A stretch of 61,732 nucleotides of DNA from the NCBI GenBank assembly GCA_024693545.1, contig JAILKT010000042.1:1-61732 (forward strand), read 5' to 3'. Under the pieces are notes generated by a model that saw only the letters and a program-made list of their open reading frames with translations, did no database searches and was not told where the DNA came from. Position 1 is the stretch's first letter, and the number at the start of each line of letters is the position of its first letter. Made by a program: the position numbers and the translations under genes. Of this stretch, positions 1 through 10,855 are shown piece by piece. The stretch is from Lachnospiraceae bacterium. Its GTDB lineage: Bacteria; Bacillota; Clostridia; Lachnospirales; Lachnospiraceae.

Positions 1-76
1 TACATCAGATGGTTTCTATGATAAAATTATTCCAAATGGGTCCAAATAATCATTACCCAATTTTAGGAGGTTATAT

Positions 77-3000
77 ATGTCCAGAGCTAAACAATCCATG
101 GATGGAAATACTGCTGCGGCTCATGTTGCCTATGCGTTTACAGACGTAGCAGCCATCTACCCAATCACTCCTTCAAGCCCCATGGCAGACAGCGTTGACC
201 AGTGGTCGGCTTCGAAGCAGAAGAACATCTTTGGAAACCAGGTAAAGGTTGTTGAGATGCAGTCCGAAGCAGGTGCTGCAGGTGCTGTACACGGCTCTCT
301 TGCCGCAGGTGCCATTACAACTACATTTACCGCATCTCAGGGATTACTGCTCATGATCCCTAACATGTACAAGATTGCTGCAGAGCAGCTTCCTTGTGTA
401 TTTGATGTTTCTGCACGTACAGTTGCTACCCAATCTCTTAATATCTTTGGCGATCACAGTGATGTGTATGCTTGTCGTCAGACAGGTTTCGCCATGCTTG
501 CAGAGACAAATCCCCAGGAAGTTATGGACCTGAGTCCGGTTGCTCATCTTGCCGCAATTTCAGGTAAGGTTCCCTTCCTTAATTTCTTTGATGGTTTCCG
601 TACATCTCATGAGATCCAGAAAATCGAGAAATGGGACTATGAAGATCTTAAAGAAATGTGTGATATGGATGCTGTTAAAGCATTCAGAGAGCATGCACTT
701 AATCCTGAGAAGCCTGCTATGCGTGGTTCTCATGAAAACGGCGACGTATTCTTCCAGCACAGAGAAGCTTGTAACACTGTTTATGATCAGCTTCCCGCAG
801 TTGTTGAGAAGTATATGAAGAAGATCAACGATAAGCTCGGTACAGATTACGATCTCTTTAACTACTACGGAGCAAAAGATGCTGAGCGTGTCATCATTGC
901 TATGGGATCTATCTGCGACGTTGCAGAAGAAGTAATCGATTACCTTACAGCTAAGGGAGAAAAGGTTGGTCTTGTTAAGGTTCGTCTTTACAGACCTTTC
1001 GTATCAGAAAAACTTATCGCAACTATTCCCGCCACAGCAAAGAAGATTGCAGTACTTGACAGAACAAAGGAGCCCGGATCACTCGGTGAGCCTCTTTACC
1101 TTGATGTATGTACCGCACTTCGCGAAGCCGGAAAGAATGACATTATTCTTTCGGGTGGTCGTTATGGTCTCGGTTCGAAGGATACTCCTCCTTCGTCGGT
1201 ATTCGCTATTTACAAAGAACTTGAGAAGGATGCTCCTAAGCCTCGTTTCACAATCGGTATCGTAGATGATGTTACAGGACTTTCTCTTCCCGAGGTTAAG
1301 CCCGCACCTATCACTTCAGCAGCAGGAACTGTTGAGTGTAAGTTCTGGGGTATCGGCGGTGACGGTACAGTAGGTGCAAACAAGGATTCGACAAAGATCA
1401 TCGGCGATCATACAGATAAGTTCATTCAGGCTTATTTCCAGTATGACTCAAAGAAGACGGGCGGTATCACTATTTCTCACCTTCGTTTCGGTGATAAGCC
1501 CATCAAGAGCCCTTACTATATTAACCAGGCTGACCTTGTTGCATGTCATCAGCAGTCTTATATCGTTAAAGGATACAAGATGGTTCAGGATGTTAAGCCC
1601 GGCGGAATTTTCCTTATCAACTGCCAGTGGTCGGATGAGGAACTCGGACAGCATCTTAATGCTGAGGCTAAGAAATATATCGCAGCAAACAATATCAAAG
1701 TTTATACTGTAGACGCTGTAGATATCGCAGGAAAGATCGGTCTCGGAAAGCGTACATCCACAGTTCTTCAGTCAGCATTCTTTACACTTGCAAAAGTTCT
1801 TCCCGCTGAGGAAGCAATTGCATATATGAAGGAGAAGGTTGTAGCTAAGTTCTCCAAGAAGGGTCAGGAAGTTGTTGACATGAACTGCAAGGCTATCGAT
1901 GCCGGAAAAGATGCACTTCATCTTGTAACGATCCCCGCTGACTGGGCTAACCCCGCAGCAGATCCCGCACCTAAGAAGCTTACAGGACGTCCCGAGACTG
2001 TTAAGATGGTTGAAAACCTCATGAATCCTATCGCTCTTATGGATGGTGACAGCCTTCCCGTATCAGCATTCAAGGATATTGCAGACGGACAGTTTGAGAT
2101 CGGTGCCGCTGCATATGAGAAACGTGGAACAGCAGTTATGGTTCCCGAATGGGATCCCGAGAAGTGTATTCAGTGTAACAACTGTGCATTTGTATGTTCA
2201 CATGCTACGATTCGTCCTTATATGCTTTCTGAGGATGAAGTTAAGGCAGCTCCCGCTCAGATCAAGCTTGCAGATACAAAGCCCAAGGCTTCTCAGTACA
2301 AGTTCACCATGAGCGTATCTCCTCTTGATTGTATGGGTTGCGGTGAGTGCGTTACCGTTTGTCCCGATAAGATCAAGGCTATTAAGATGGTTCCTCAGGA
2401 AACTCAGAGCGAACAGCAGCCTGTATTTGATTATCTTGTTGCAAACGTAGGCCGTAAGGCAGAAGCACCCGCTGAGAACACAGTTAAGGGTTCACAGTTC
2501 AACCAGCCTCTCCTTGAGTTCTCAGGATCATGCGCAGGTTGTGCAGAGACAAGCTATGCAAGACTTATCACTCAGCTCTTCGGTGAGCAGATGTACATCT
2601 CGAACGCTACAGGATGTTCGTCTATCTGGGGTGGTCCCGCAGCTACGTCACCTTTCACAGTTAATAAAGATTCGCTTCGCGGACCCGCTTGGGCTAACTC
2701 GCTCTTTGAGGACAATGCAGAGCACGGCTTTGGTATTTATCTTGGCCAGAAGGTTCTTCGTGATCAGGCAATTGCTAAACTTAATGAGATCGCAGAAGGA
2801 GCAGATACTCCCGAAGCAACTAAAGCTGCTATTGCTAAATTTATGGAGACTAAGGACAGCACAAAAGAGAATCCCGCAGCTGCAAAAGCACTTGTTGCTG
2901 AACTTGAAAAAGGTGCTGCAGCAGGATGTCCCGATTGCAAGGCTGTTCTTGATAAGAAACAGTACTTAAGCAAGAAGTCTGTTTGGATCCTCGGTGGTGA

Positions 3001-3628
3001 CGGATGGGCATATGATATCGGATTCGGTGGTCTCGACCATGTACTTGCTTCAGGCGAGAACGTTAACGTAATGGTATTCGATACAGAAATGTATTCAAAT
3101 ACAGGTGGACAGGCTTCTAAGGCATCCAATATCGGTGAAGTATGTCAGTTCGCTGCAGCAGGTAAGGAAATCGGCAAGAAGTCACTTGCAGAGATCGCTA
3201 TGAGTTATGGCTATGTTTACGTTGCTCAGATCGCTCTCGGTGCTAACCCTGCTCAGGCAGTTAAGGTTCTTACCGAAGCTGAAGCATATAACGGACCTTC
3301 ACTTATTATCGGTTATGCTCCTTGCGAACTTCACGGAGTTAAGGGCGGCATGAACCATTGCCAGGATGAGATGAAGAAGGCAGTAGCCGCAGGTTACTGG
3401 AACCTCTTCTCATACAATCCCGCTCTTAAGGCTGAGGGTAAGAATCCCTTCACCCTTACTTCTAAGGATGGAGACGGAACTTACCAAGACTTCCTTAATA
3501 ATGAGACACGTTATACGTCTCTTAAGGTTAAGTTCCCTGAGAGAGCCGAAAGACTCTTTAATGAATCCGAAAAGGCTGCAAAGTCTCGTTTCGAGCACTT
3601 ACAGAAGCTTGTTGAACTTTATAAATAA
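77..3628 (+). CDS. nifJ: Pyruvate:ferredoxin (flavodoxin) oxidoreductase, single chain
   Basis: This enzyme oxidises pyruvate with CoA to acetyl-CoA and CO2 and passes the electrons to ferredoxin or flavodoxin, the central pyruvate step of anaerobic clostridia. The 1183-residue length is normal for the homodimeric single-chain family. The N-terminal pyrimidine-binding domain begins at the first residues and is followed by the transketolase-C-like domain. Two 4Fe-4S motifs follow, CIQCNNCAFVC near residue 697 and CMGCGECVTVC near 752. The C-terminal TPP domain has the GSCAGCAETSYARL cluster region near 817 and the GGDGWAYDIGFGG motif. The start is fixed by TAGGAGG eight bases upstream. Codon choice is strongly biased (many CCC, CTT, AAG), as expected of a very abundant protein. 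Identity is near certain. Confidence 0.97.
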   Translation: MSRAKQSMDGNTAAAHVAYAFTDVAAIYPITPSSPMADSVDQWSASKQKNIFGNQVKVVEMQSEAGAAGAVHGSLAAGAITTTFTASQGLLLMIPNMYKIAAEQLPCVFDVSARTVATQSLNIFGDHSDVYACRQTGFAMLAETNPQEVMDLSPVAHLAAISGKVPFLNFFDGFRTSHEIQKIEKWDYEDLKEMCDMDAVKAFREHALNPEKPAMRGSHENGDVFFQHREACNTVYDQLPAVVEKYMKKINDKLGTDYDLFNYYGAKDAERVIIAMGSICDVAEEVIDYLTAKGEKVGLVKVRLYRPFVSEKLIATIPATAKKIAVLDRTKEPGSLGEPLYLDVCTALREAGKNDIILSGGRYGLGSKDTPPSSVFAIYKELEKDAPKPRFTIGIVDDVTGLSLPEVKPAPITSAAGTVECKFWGIGGDGTVGANKDSTKIIGDHTDKFIQAYFQYDSKKTGGITISHLRFGDKPIKSPYYINQADLVACHQQSYIVKGYKMVQDVKPGGIFLINCQWSDEELGQHLNAEAKKYIAANNIKVYTVDAVDIAGKIGLGKRTSTVLQSAFFTLAKVLPAEEAIAYMKEKVVAKFSKKGQEVVDMNCKAIDAGKDALHLVTIPADWANPAADPAPKKLTGRPETVKMVENLMNPIALMDGDSLPVSAFKDIADGQFEIGAAAYEKRGTAVMVPEWDPEKCIQCNNCAFVCSHATIRPYMLSEDEVKAAPAQIKLADTKPKASQYKFTMSVSPLDCMGCGECVTVCPDKIKAIKMVPQETQSEQQPVFDYLVANVGRKAEAPAENTVKGSQFNQPLLEFSGSCAGCAETSYARLITQLFGEQMYISNATGCSSIWGGPAATSPFTVNKDSLRGPAWANSLFEDNAEHGFGIYLGQKVLRDQAIAKLNEIAEGADTPEATKAAIAKFMETKDSTKENPAAAKALVAELEKGAAAGCPDCKAVLDKKQYLSKKSVWILGGDGWAYDIGFGGLDHVLASGENVNVMVFDTEMYSNTGGQASKASNIGEVCQFAAAGKEIGKKSLAEIAMSYGYVYVAQIALGANPAQAVKVLTEAEAYNGPSLIIGYAPCELHGVKGGMNHCQDEMKKAVAAGYWNLFSYNPALKAEGKNPFTLTSKDGDGTYQDFLNNETRYTSLKVKFPERAERLFNESEKAAKSRFEHLQKLVELYK

Positions 3629-3660
3629 TTATTGACTTTAACAACTTATACAGTACTAAT

Positions 3661-3687
3661 CCCCGGGAGGTTTTTTGCCGCCCGGGG
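3661..3687. terminator. GC-rich hairpin after the PFOR gene
   Basis: CCCCGGG and CCCGGGG form a stem of seven pairs, extended by GG/CC past one mismatch, around a T-rich loop. It lies 33 bases after the PFOR stop and 50 bases before the next start. No T-tract follows on the plus strand, so it may act as an mRNA-stabilising 3' hairpin or partial attenuator rather than a full terminator. Confidence 0.55.
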
Positions 3688-3737
3688 ATGTAGTATTACA
3701 CCGTATCAGTACTGTTCCCTCTATCAAGGAGAGAGTT

Positions 3738-5471
3738 ATGTCCGATATTACTTGTAAAAATTGCGGAACCATCATTAACATTAATAGAGCACAAAAAGGC
3801 ATTGTTGTCTGCTTAAATTGCAACGTGGAAAATGATTGCAGTGAGCAGATTTATGAGTATGCTTCCGGACTTATGGCTTCGGCCGGAAACGAAGCATCAT
3901 ACAGAGCCGCGGCTGAATCTTTTGCTTCAATAGAAGGATATAAGGATGCCGACATGTACAGGGATAATTGTCTTGAACAGGCAGATATCTGTTTTAAAGA
4001 CGCAACATTCCTTCGGGCTAAAACCGAAATGATGAAGGGAGACCGCGCCGGCTTATCTTTTGCATGTCATCTTCTTGAGTCTATAAGCGGATGGAAAGAT
4101 GCCGATGAACAACTCGGTATATGTAAAATGAGGCTTGAATCAATCACAAGTAAAGAACGTGATAATTCCGTCGATAACATTTACAATAATTCCAACAGGG
4201 CATTTGTAAAGAGAGACAGAAGAATTAATTCCGATACGAGGACCAAGAGTCCCTTGGATAACCAAACGCCCTATATTGATTTTCCTTCACTCAGAAAACA
4301 AAGAGAAATAGAATTTAATTCTTCACCTGAAAATAATCCTAAAAAAATCAGTAAAAAATCTGCTCCGAGAAAGAAGAAGCTTACCTCGATCATAATTATG
4401 TCCTGTATCGGCCTTGCTCTTATAGGAGCACTTATAGCTGTGTATTATACAGTTATCACGCCCATGCTCAGATATGATGATGCTATGGATATGATCAACG
4501 AGGGTAATTATTCGGAAGGTTATGCTATGCTTACGGAACTTGGGCGCGAAAGTGAGATAATCGATAATAAGAAAGACAGAGCGGATGCTCATATTGAGAA
4601 AGAGGAATTTGACAAGGCTTATTTACTTTGGGAAGAAACCGGAGATGAAGATAAAATATCCGAAAGTATTCTCAGCAGAATAACTCCTATTGTAGAAGAA
4701 AAGAAGTATAAAGAAGCCGTTGATCTTCTTGCCAAATACAAGTATGACAGTCTTGCCGAAAAAAGGTTTAATAAAGCAGAGGAATTGATCAGTAATGCCT
4801 CATATGACGAAGCCTATATTCTGCTTTCGGGTAATACTTTTATTGGGAGTGAGGCAAAAAAAGATTCAATTAAAAATGTTTCACCCGAAATAAAATTCCT
4901 GGGTAAAAAAGTAGGAGATACGGTTGATTTCGGTTCGTTCGAATTGGACGGCAACACAGAAAACGGTAAAGAGCATCTTGAATGGAAAATCCTGGAAATT
5001 AAAGATGATTCCTGTTTGGTCATTTGTGATTCATTTATTGATTTTTTACAGTTTAATACTGTAAATGTTGAGATAAACTGGGAGCAAAGCTATTGCAGAA
5101 AAATTTTAAATCTTTCACATTATCAGGATATGTTCTCAAATAAAGAAAAAGAACTCGTGCTTGAAAAAAATGTGGAAGCAACGAAGAATCCTTCTTATGA
5201 TACAGATCCCGGAAAAGACTGTACTAATTACCTTTTCTTATTAAGCTGTGATGAATTCAGCAGACTTCTTAAAGATGAAGCTGACAGGAAAGTTTCTTCA
5301 ATTACATATAAAGCTCAACCAAATGGGATGAATTGGTGGCTGCGCACGCCCGGCGCCGCTACGGGCAGCATTGTTTATGTAAATGCTGATGGGGAAATGG
5401 TTCTTGAGGGTGCACCGGCAAATCTTCAATTCTGTATAAGACCCGCCATGTGGGTAAAGACTGTAGGATAA
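3738..5471 (+). CDS. Zinc-ribbon, single-TM protein with C-terminal DUF6273 domain
   Basis: A 577-residue protein of unknown function. Residues 5-30 hold a zinc ribbon of two CxxC pairs (CKNC and CLNC). A soluble region with TPR-like helical repeats (YKDADMY, WKDADEQ) follows, then a basic stretch and one transmembrane helix near residues 216-238. The remainder is helical repeats ending in a DUF6273-type domain with WWLRTPG and IRPAMWV signatures. The reading frame is open upstream to a TTG at 3675, but ATG 3738 is preceded by AAGGAGAGAG and begins directly with the zinc ribbon. The ribbon should be cytoplasmic and the DUF6273 part outside. DUF6273 proteins are common in Lachnospiraceae and uncharacterised. 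It sits between PFOR and a phosphatase without clear functional linkage. Confidence 0.75.
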   Translation: MSDITCKNCGTIININRAQKGIVVCLNCNVENDCSEQIYEYASGLMASAGNEASYRAAAESFASIEGYKDADMYRDNCLEQADICFKDATFLRAKTEMMKGDRAGLSFACHLLESISGWKDADEQLGICKMRLESITSKERDNSVDNIYNNSNRAFVKRDRRINSDTRTKSPLDNQTPYIDFPSLRKQREIEFNSSPENNPKKISKKSAPRKKKLTSIIIMSCIGLALIGALIAVYYTVITPMLRYDDAMDMINEGNYSEGYAMLTELGRESEIIDNKKDRADAHIEKEEFDKAYLLWEETGDEDKISESILSRITPIVEEKKYKEAVDLLAKYKYDSLAEKRFNKAEELISNASYDEAYILLSGNTFIGSEAKKDSIKNVSPEIKFLGKKVGDTVDFGSFELDGNTENGKEHLEWKILEIKDDSCLVICDSFIDFLQFNTVNVEINWEQSYCRKILNLSHYQDMFSNKEKELVLEKNVEATKNPSYDTDPGKDCTNYLFLLSCDEFSRLLKDEADRKVSSITYKAQPNGMNWWLRTPGAATGSIVYVNADGEMVLEGAPANLQFCIRPAMWVKTVG

Positions 5472-5495
5472 AAATAATATGAGAGAGAAATAATA

Positions 5496-6140
5496 ATGAT
5501 AGGTATCTTTAGACACGGAAAAACTGACTGGAATGTTATACATAAAATTCAGGGACGTACCGATGTCCCTTTGAATGAAGAGGGTATCGCATCTGCGAAG
5601 AGGGCGGCCGAAGAAGTTGCGATGTGTAAATTTGATATATGTTATGTTTCGCCTCTCATCAGAGCAAGACAAACTGCAGAAATAATTACAGAAGGCTCTG
5701 AGATAGAAATCAGAGTTGATAAAAGACTTTCCGAAATCTCATTCGGTAAATATGAAGGTTCAGAAGGTGTTTACGGTATTCCGGATCATCCTCTTCATGA
5801 TTTCTTTTTCGCACCTGAAAAATATAAAGCTGTTAATGGTGCGGAGTCTTTAGAAGAACTCCTTGAACGGATACGTGATTTTTATGAGGAAGTTCTTAAA
5901 GACTGTATAAATCGGAAAAAAAATGTTCTTATTGTTGCACATGGTGCCCTAAATGCAGGCCTTATTACATTCCTGCTCGGTAACGACAAAAAGGATTTTT
6001 GGTCATACGGGCAGTCCAACTGCACTATGTTCAGATTTTATCCGGATGATCCCGAAAGAACAAAAGCTGAAAACAGTTCGACCTTTATAAAACAGATGAC
6101 AGAAAAAGATCTGGCTGCAAGTGTATTTAAGAACAGATGA
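5496..6140 (+). CDS. Histidine phosphatase family protein (phosphoglycerate-mutase-like)
   Basis: A 214-residue cytosolic phosphatase of the branch-1 histidine phosphatase superfamily. The catalytic RHG motif is at residues 7-9 (RHGKTDWN), the LIRARQTAE segment follows near residue 53, SEISFGKYEG supplies the acidic region, and the second catalytic histidine lies in VAHGALN near residue 150. These residues support phosphatase activity through a phosphohistidine intermediate. The substrate cannot be read from sequence; relatives act on sugar phosphates, nucleotides or cobalamin intermediates, and no pathway neighbour narrows this. The start follows GAGAGAAA, a modest ribosome site. It converges on the minus-strand PPTase gene, with 53 bases between the stops and no obvious terminator there. 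Confidence 0.85.
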   Translation: MIGIFRHGKTDWNVIHKIQGRTDVPLNEEGIASAKRAAEEVAMCKFDICYVSPLIRARQTAEIITEGSEIEIRVDKRLSEISFGKYEGSEGVYGIPDHPLHDFFFAPEKYKAVNGAESLEELLERIRDFYEEVLKDCINRKKNVLIVAHGALNAGLITFLLGNDKKDFWSYGQSNCTMFRFYPDDPERTKAENSSTFIKQMTEKDLAASVFKNR

Positions 6141-6193
6141 AAAAAAGGGCACAGTTGAAAGTATATTTAATAACATATAACAGATAAGCCGGT

Positions 6194-6805
6194 TCAAACT
6201 TTAGCACCGTTTTTAATCACAGCTGTTGAATAAACATATTTTTCTCCGGTGATATTTGAAGTATATGTATCGGTCTGATATATATACGTTGTGCCGGTAT
6301 AAACATCAAAAGAATCCAGAGGAGTTTTAAGCCCCTGTCCGGTGAGCTTTACACAGGCTTCTTTTCTGGTCCATACGAGTAAGAATTCGTCTCCGGGAAG
6401 GGGGGCTTTTTTTATTGTGAGATATTCGTCTGTTGTAAAAAAACGTTTCGCAAGTTTTATATAATTATTACGTTTCTTTTCGATATCGACGCCGATCGGC
6501 GAAGAATGACCGGCAAACATAATTATTCCGTCACAGTGAGAGACTGAAATGTGATAGTTTTCAAATCCCTCAATATAAGGCTTACCTTCATTTGTTTTTT
6601 TTATTTTTATCAGATCCAACGGAACACAAAGATCTTTGGCTGCTTCCTCGATCATGGTGAGCTCGGTATAAAGTTCCATGTTTTTCTGACGGTTGCTTTC
6701 AAGACGTGCAATTTTATTGCGTCGTTCGGGACTCATCAGATCAAAAATCTCGTCTGTGGCGCTAAAGGGAAGATCACGGTTGATTTCTCTGAATATAACT
6801 CTCAA
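6194..6805 (-). CDS. 4'-phosphopantetheinyl transferase (Sfp type)
   Basis: This 203-residue enzyme would transfer phosphopantetheine from CoA to a serine of a carrier protein. The two family motifs are present: SVSHCDG then GVDIEKK (Mg-binding Asp and Glu, near residue 100), and the downstream WTRKEACVKLTGQG motif. The start is a TTG at 6805, ten bases after the metAA stop, with TGAGGA about nine bases before it; there is no in-frame ATG close by. It is last in the rluF-ligA-metAA operon. No NRPS, PKS or fatty-acid synthase cluster is in the window, so the partner carrier protein is unknown. The family call is firm; the target is not. Confidence 0.88.
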   Translation of the reverse strand: MRVIFREINRDLPFSATDEIFDLMSPERRNKIARLESNRQKNMELYTELTMIEEAAKDLCVPLDLIKIKKTNEGKPYIEGFENYHISVSHCDGIIMFAGHSSPIGVDIEKKRNNYIKLAKRFFTTDEYLTIKKAPLPGDEFLLVWTRKEACVKLTGQGLKTPLDSFDVYTGTTYIYQTDTYTSNITGEKYVYSTAVIKNGAKV

Positions 6806-6815
6806 TATAGTATCC

Positions 6816-7751
6816 TCAGCTTAAATTGTTATCGTTTCCGATCGATTCGACATCATAAGGAGTTACCTGATATACATAATAGTTAAGCCAGTTTGAATAC
6901 ATGGTATTACAATGAGCACGCCATGTAAGAAGAGGTTTATTGTTTGGGTTGTTATCCGGATAATAGTTTTCGGGTACGGCAATATCTATACCTTTAGCCG
7001 TGTCACGTCTGTATTCTTCGTCGAGAGTCATTCTGTCGTATTCGGGATGACCGAATACAAAGATCTGTTTACCGTTTTTAGCCATTGCAATGCATATTCC
7101 CGCTTCATCCGAGTCAGCAAGTACGGTGAGATCTTTATTATTGTAAACTTCTTCGGGAGACACAGCGGTATAACGGGAATGCGGCATAAGAAAAATATCG
7201 TCAAACCCTCTTACAAAGGGTTCTTTACGCTTATGAACCTTGTGCCGGTATATTCCGGAAATCTTTTTGGGGAGTGAATACTTGTTGATCCCGTAATGAT
7301 AATAGATTCCTGCCTGAGCTCCCCAGCATATATGAAGAGTCGACGTTACGTTTTTCTTTGACCATTCCATGATCGAACAAAGTTCCGGCCAATAAGCCAC
7401 TTCGGTAAATTGTAAATTTTCAACAGGCGCACCTGTGATTATGAGTCCGTCAAATTTCTTCAATTTTACATCTTCAAAGGTAAGATAAAATTGATCAAGA
7501 TGACTTTTTGCTGTGTTTTTACCGACATATGACGATGTTGTAAGAAATGTCATGTTTACCTGAAGAGGAGTATTGGACAGCGACCGCAGCATTTGTACTT
7601 CGGTTGCTTCCTTAAGCGGCATGAGGTTAAGGATTGCTATTTCAAGAGGACGGATATCCTGTGACATAGCCCTTGTGTCATCCATCATAAATATATTTTC
7701 TTCTTCCATTATTTTTTTTGCCGGAAGATCAGCCGATACTCTAATAGGCAT
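6816..7751 (-). CDS. metAA: Homoserine O-acetyltransferase (MetA family)
   Basis: Activates homoserine for methionine synthesis. At 311 residues it matches the MetA family. The catalytic Cys142 lies in ICWGAQAG, and His235 and Glu237 lie in FGHPEYDR, exactly at the family positions. Residue 111 is Glu (GAPVE); in this family Glu111 goes with acetyl-CoA use and Gly111, as in E. coli, with succinyl-CoA. The acetyl-CoA form is therefore inferred although the family is often labelled succinyltransferase. The start is ATG with TTGGAGG upstream. It is 25 bases downstream of ligA in a minus-strand operon. I saw no SAM riboswitch or T-box ahead of it. Confidence 0.93.
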   Translation of the reverse strand: MPIRVSADLPAKKIMEEENIFMMDDTRAMSQDIRPLEIAILNLMPLKEATEVQMLRSLSNTPLQVNMTFLTTSSYVGKNTAKSHLDQFYLTFEDVKLKKFDGLIITGAPVENLQFTEVAYWPELCSIMEWSKKNVTSTLHICWGAQAGIYYHYGINKYSLPKKISGIYRHKVHKRKEPFVRGFDDIFLMPHSRYTAVSPEEVYNNKDLTVLADSDEAGICIAMAKNGKQIFVFGHPEYDRMTLDEEYRRDTAKGIDIAVPENYYPDNNPNNKPLLTWRAHCNTMYSNWLNYYVYQVTPYDVESIGNDNNLS

Positions 7752-7776
7752 ATCATACCTCCAAGTTTATTGTTCG

Positions 7777-10589
<2,813 letters not shown>

Positions 10590-10608
10590 GTAATCATCCT
10601 CATTTACG

Positions 10609-10626
10609 GGTCTCGCGAGCGAGACC
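10609..10626. promoter_or_regulatory. Perfect inverted repeat in the rluF leader
   Basis: GGTCTCGC and GCGAGACC form an eight-pair stem around a two-base centre, 20 bases upstream of the chosen rluF start. It could be an operator or a leader hairpin. On the plus strand it is followed five bases later by six T, but no plus-strand gene ends there. Confidence 0.4.
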
Positions 10627-10798
10627 TGCGCTTTTTTCAAGCTTTAACAGTATGTGAGTATAGCATTTATGGGATTTATTGTAAAGTTGATGAGTGGTTC
10701 AATGATACGAAGTGTACAAGGTTTGTGTAATAAAACAGACATAGTTTTTTCGTTGTGAAATAAAAACGGAAAAACTTTATCAGAAGTGGATATACGCC

Positions 10799-10827
10799 TT
10801 TTCATTCGTTGCTTTTTATGGTATAAT
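10799..10827 (+). promoter_or_regulatory. Candidate promoter of the kinase/LRR/OLD run
   Basis: TATAAT at 10822-10827 is a consensus -10. The best -35 with 17-base spacing is TTTTCA at 10799, a partial match. It lies about 30 bases before the kinase start. Confidence 0.45.
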
Positions 10828-10855
10828 AATATATCGGTTTTGAAAGGATAATCAC

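Noticed and set aside
7752-7776. SAM riboswitch ahead of metAA
   Set aside because: Only 25 bases separate it from ligA and no leader structure fits.
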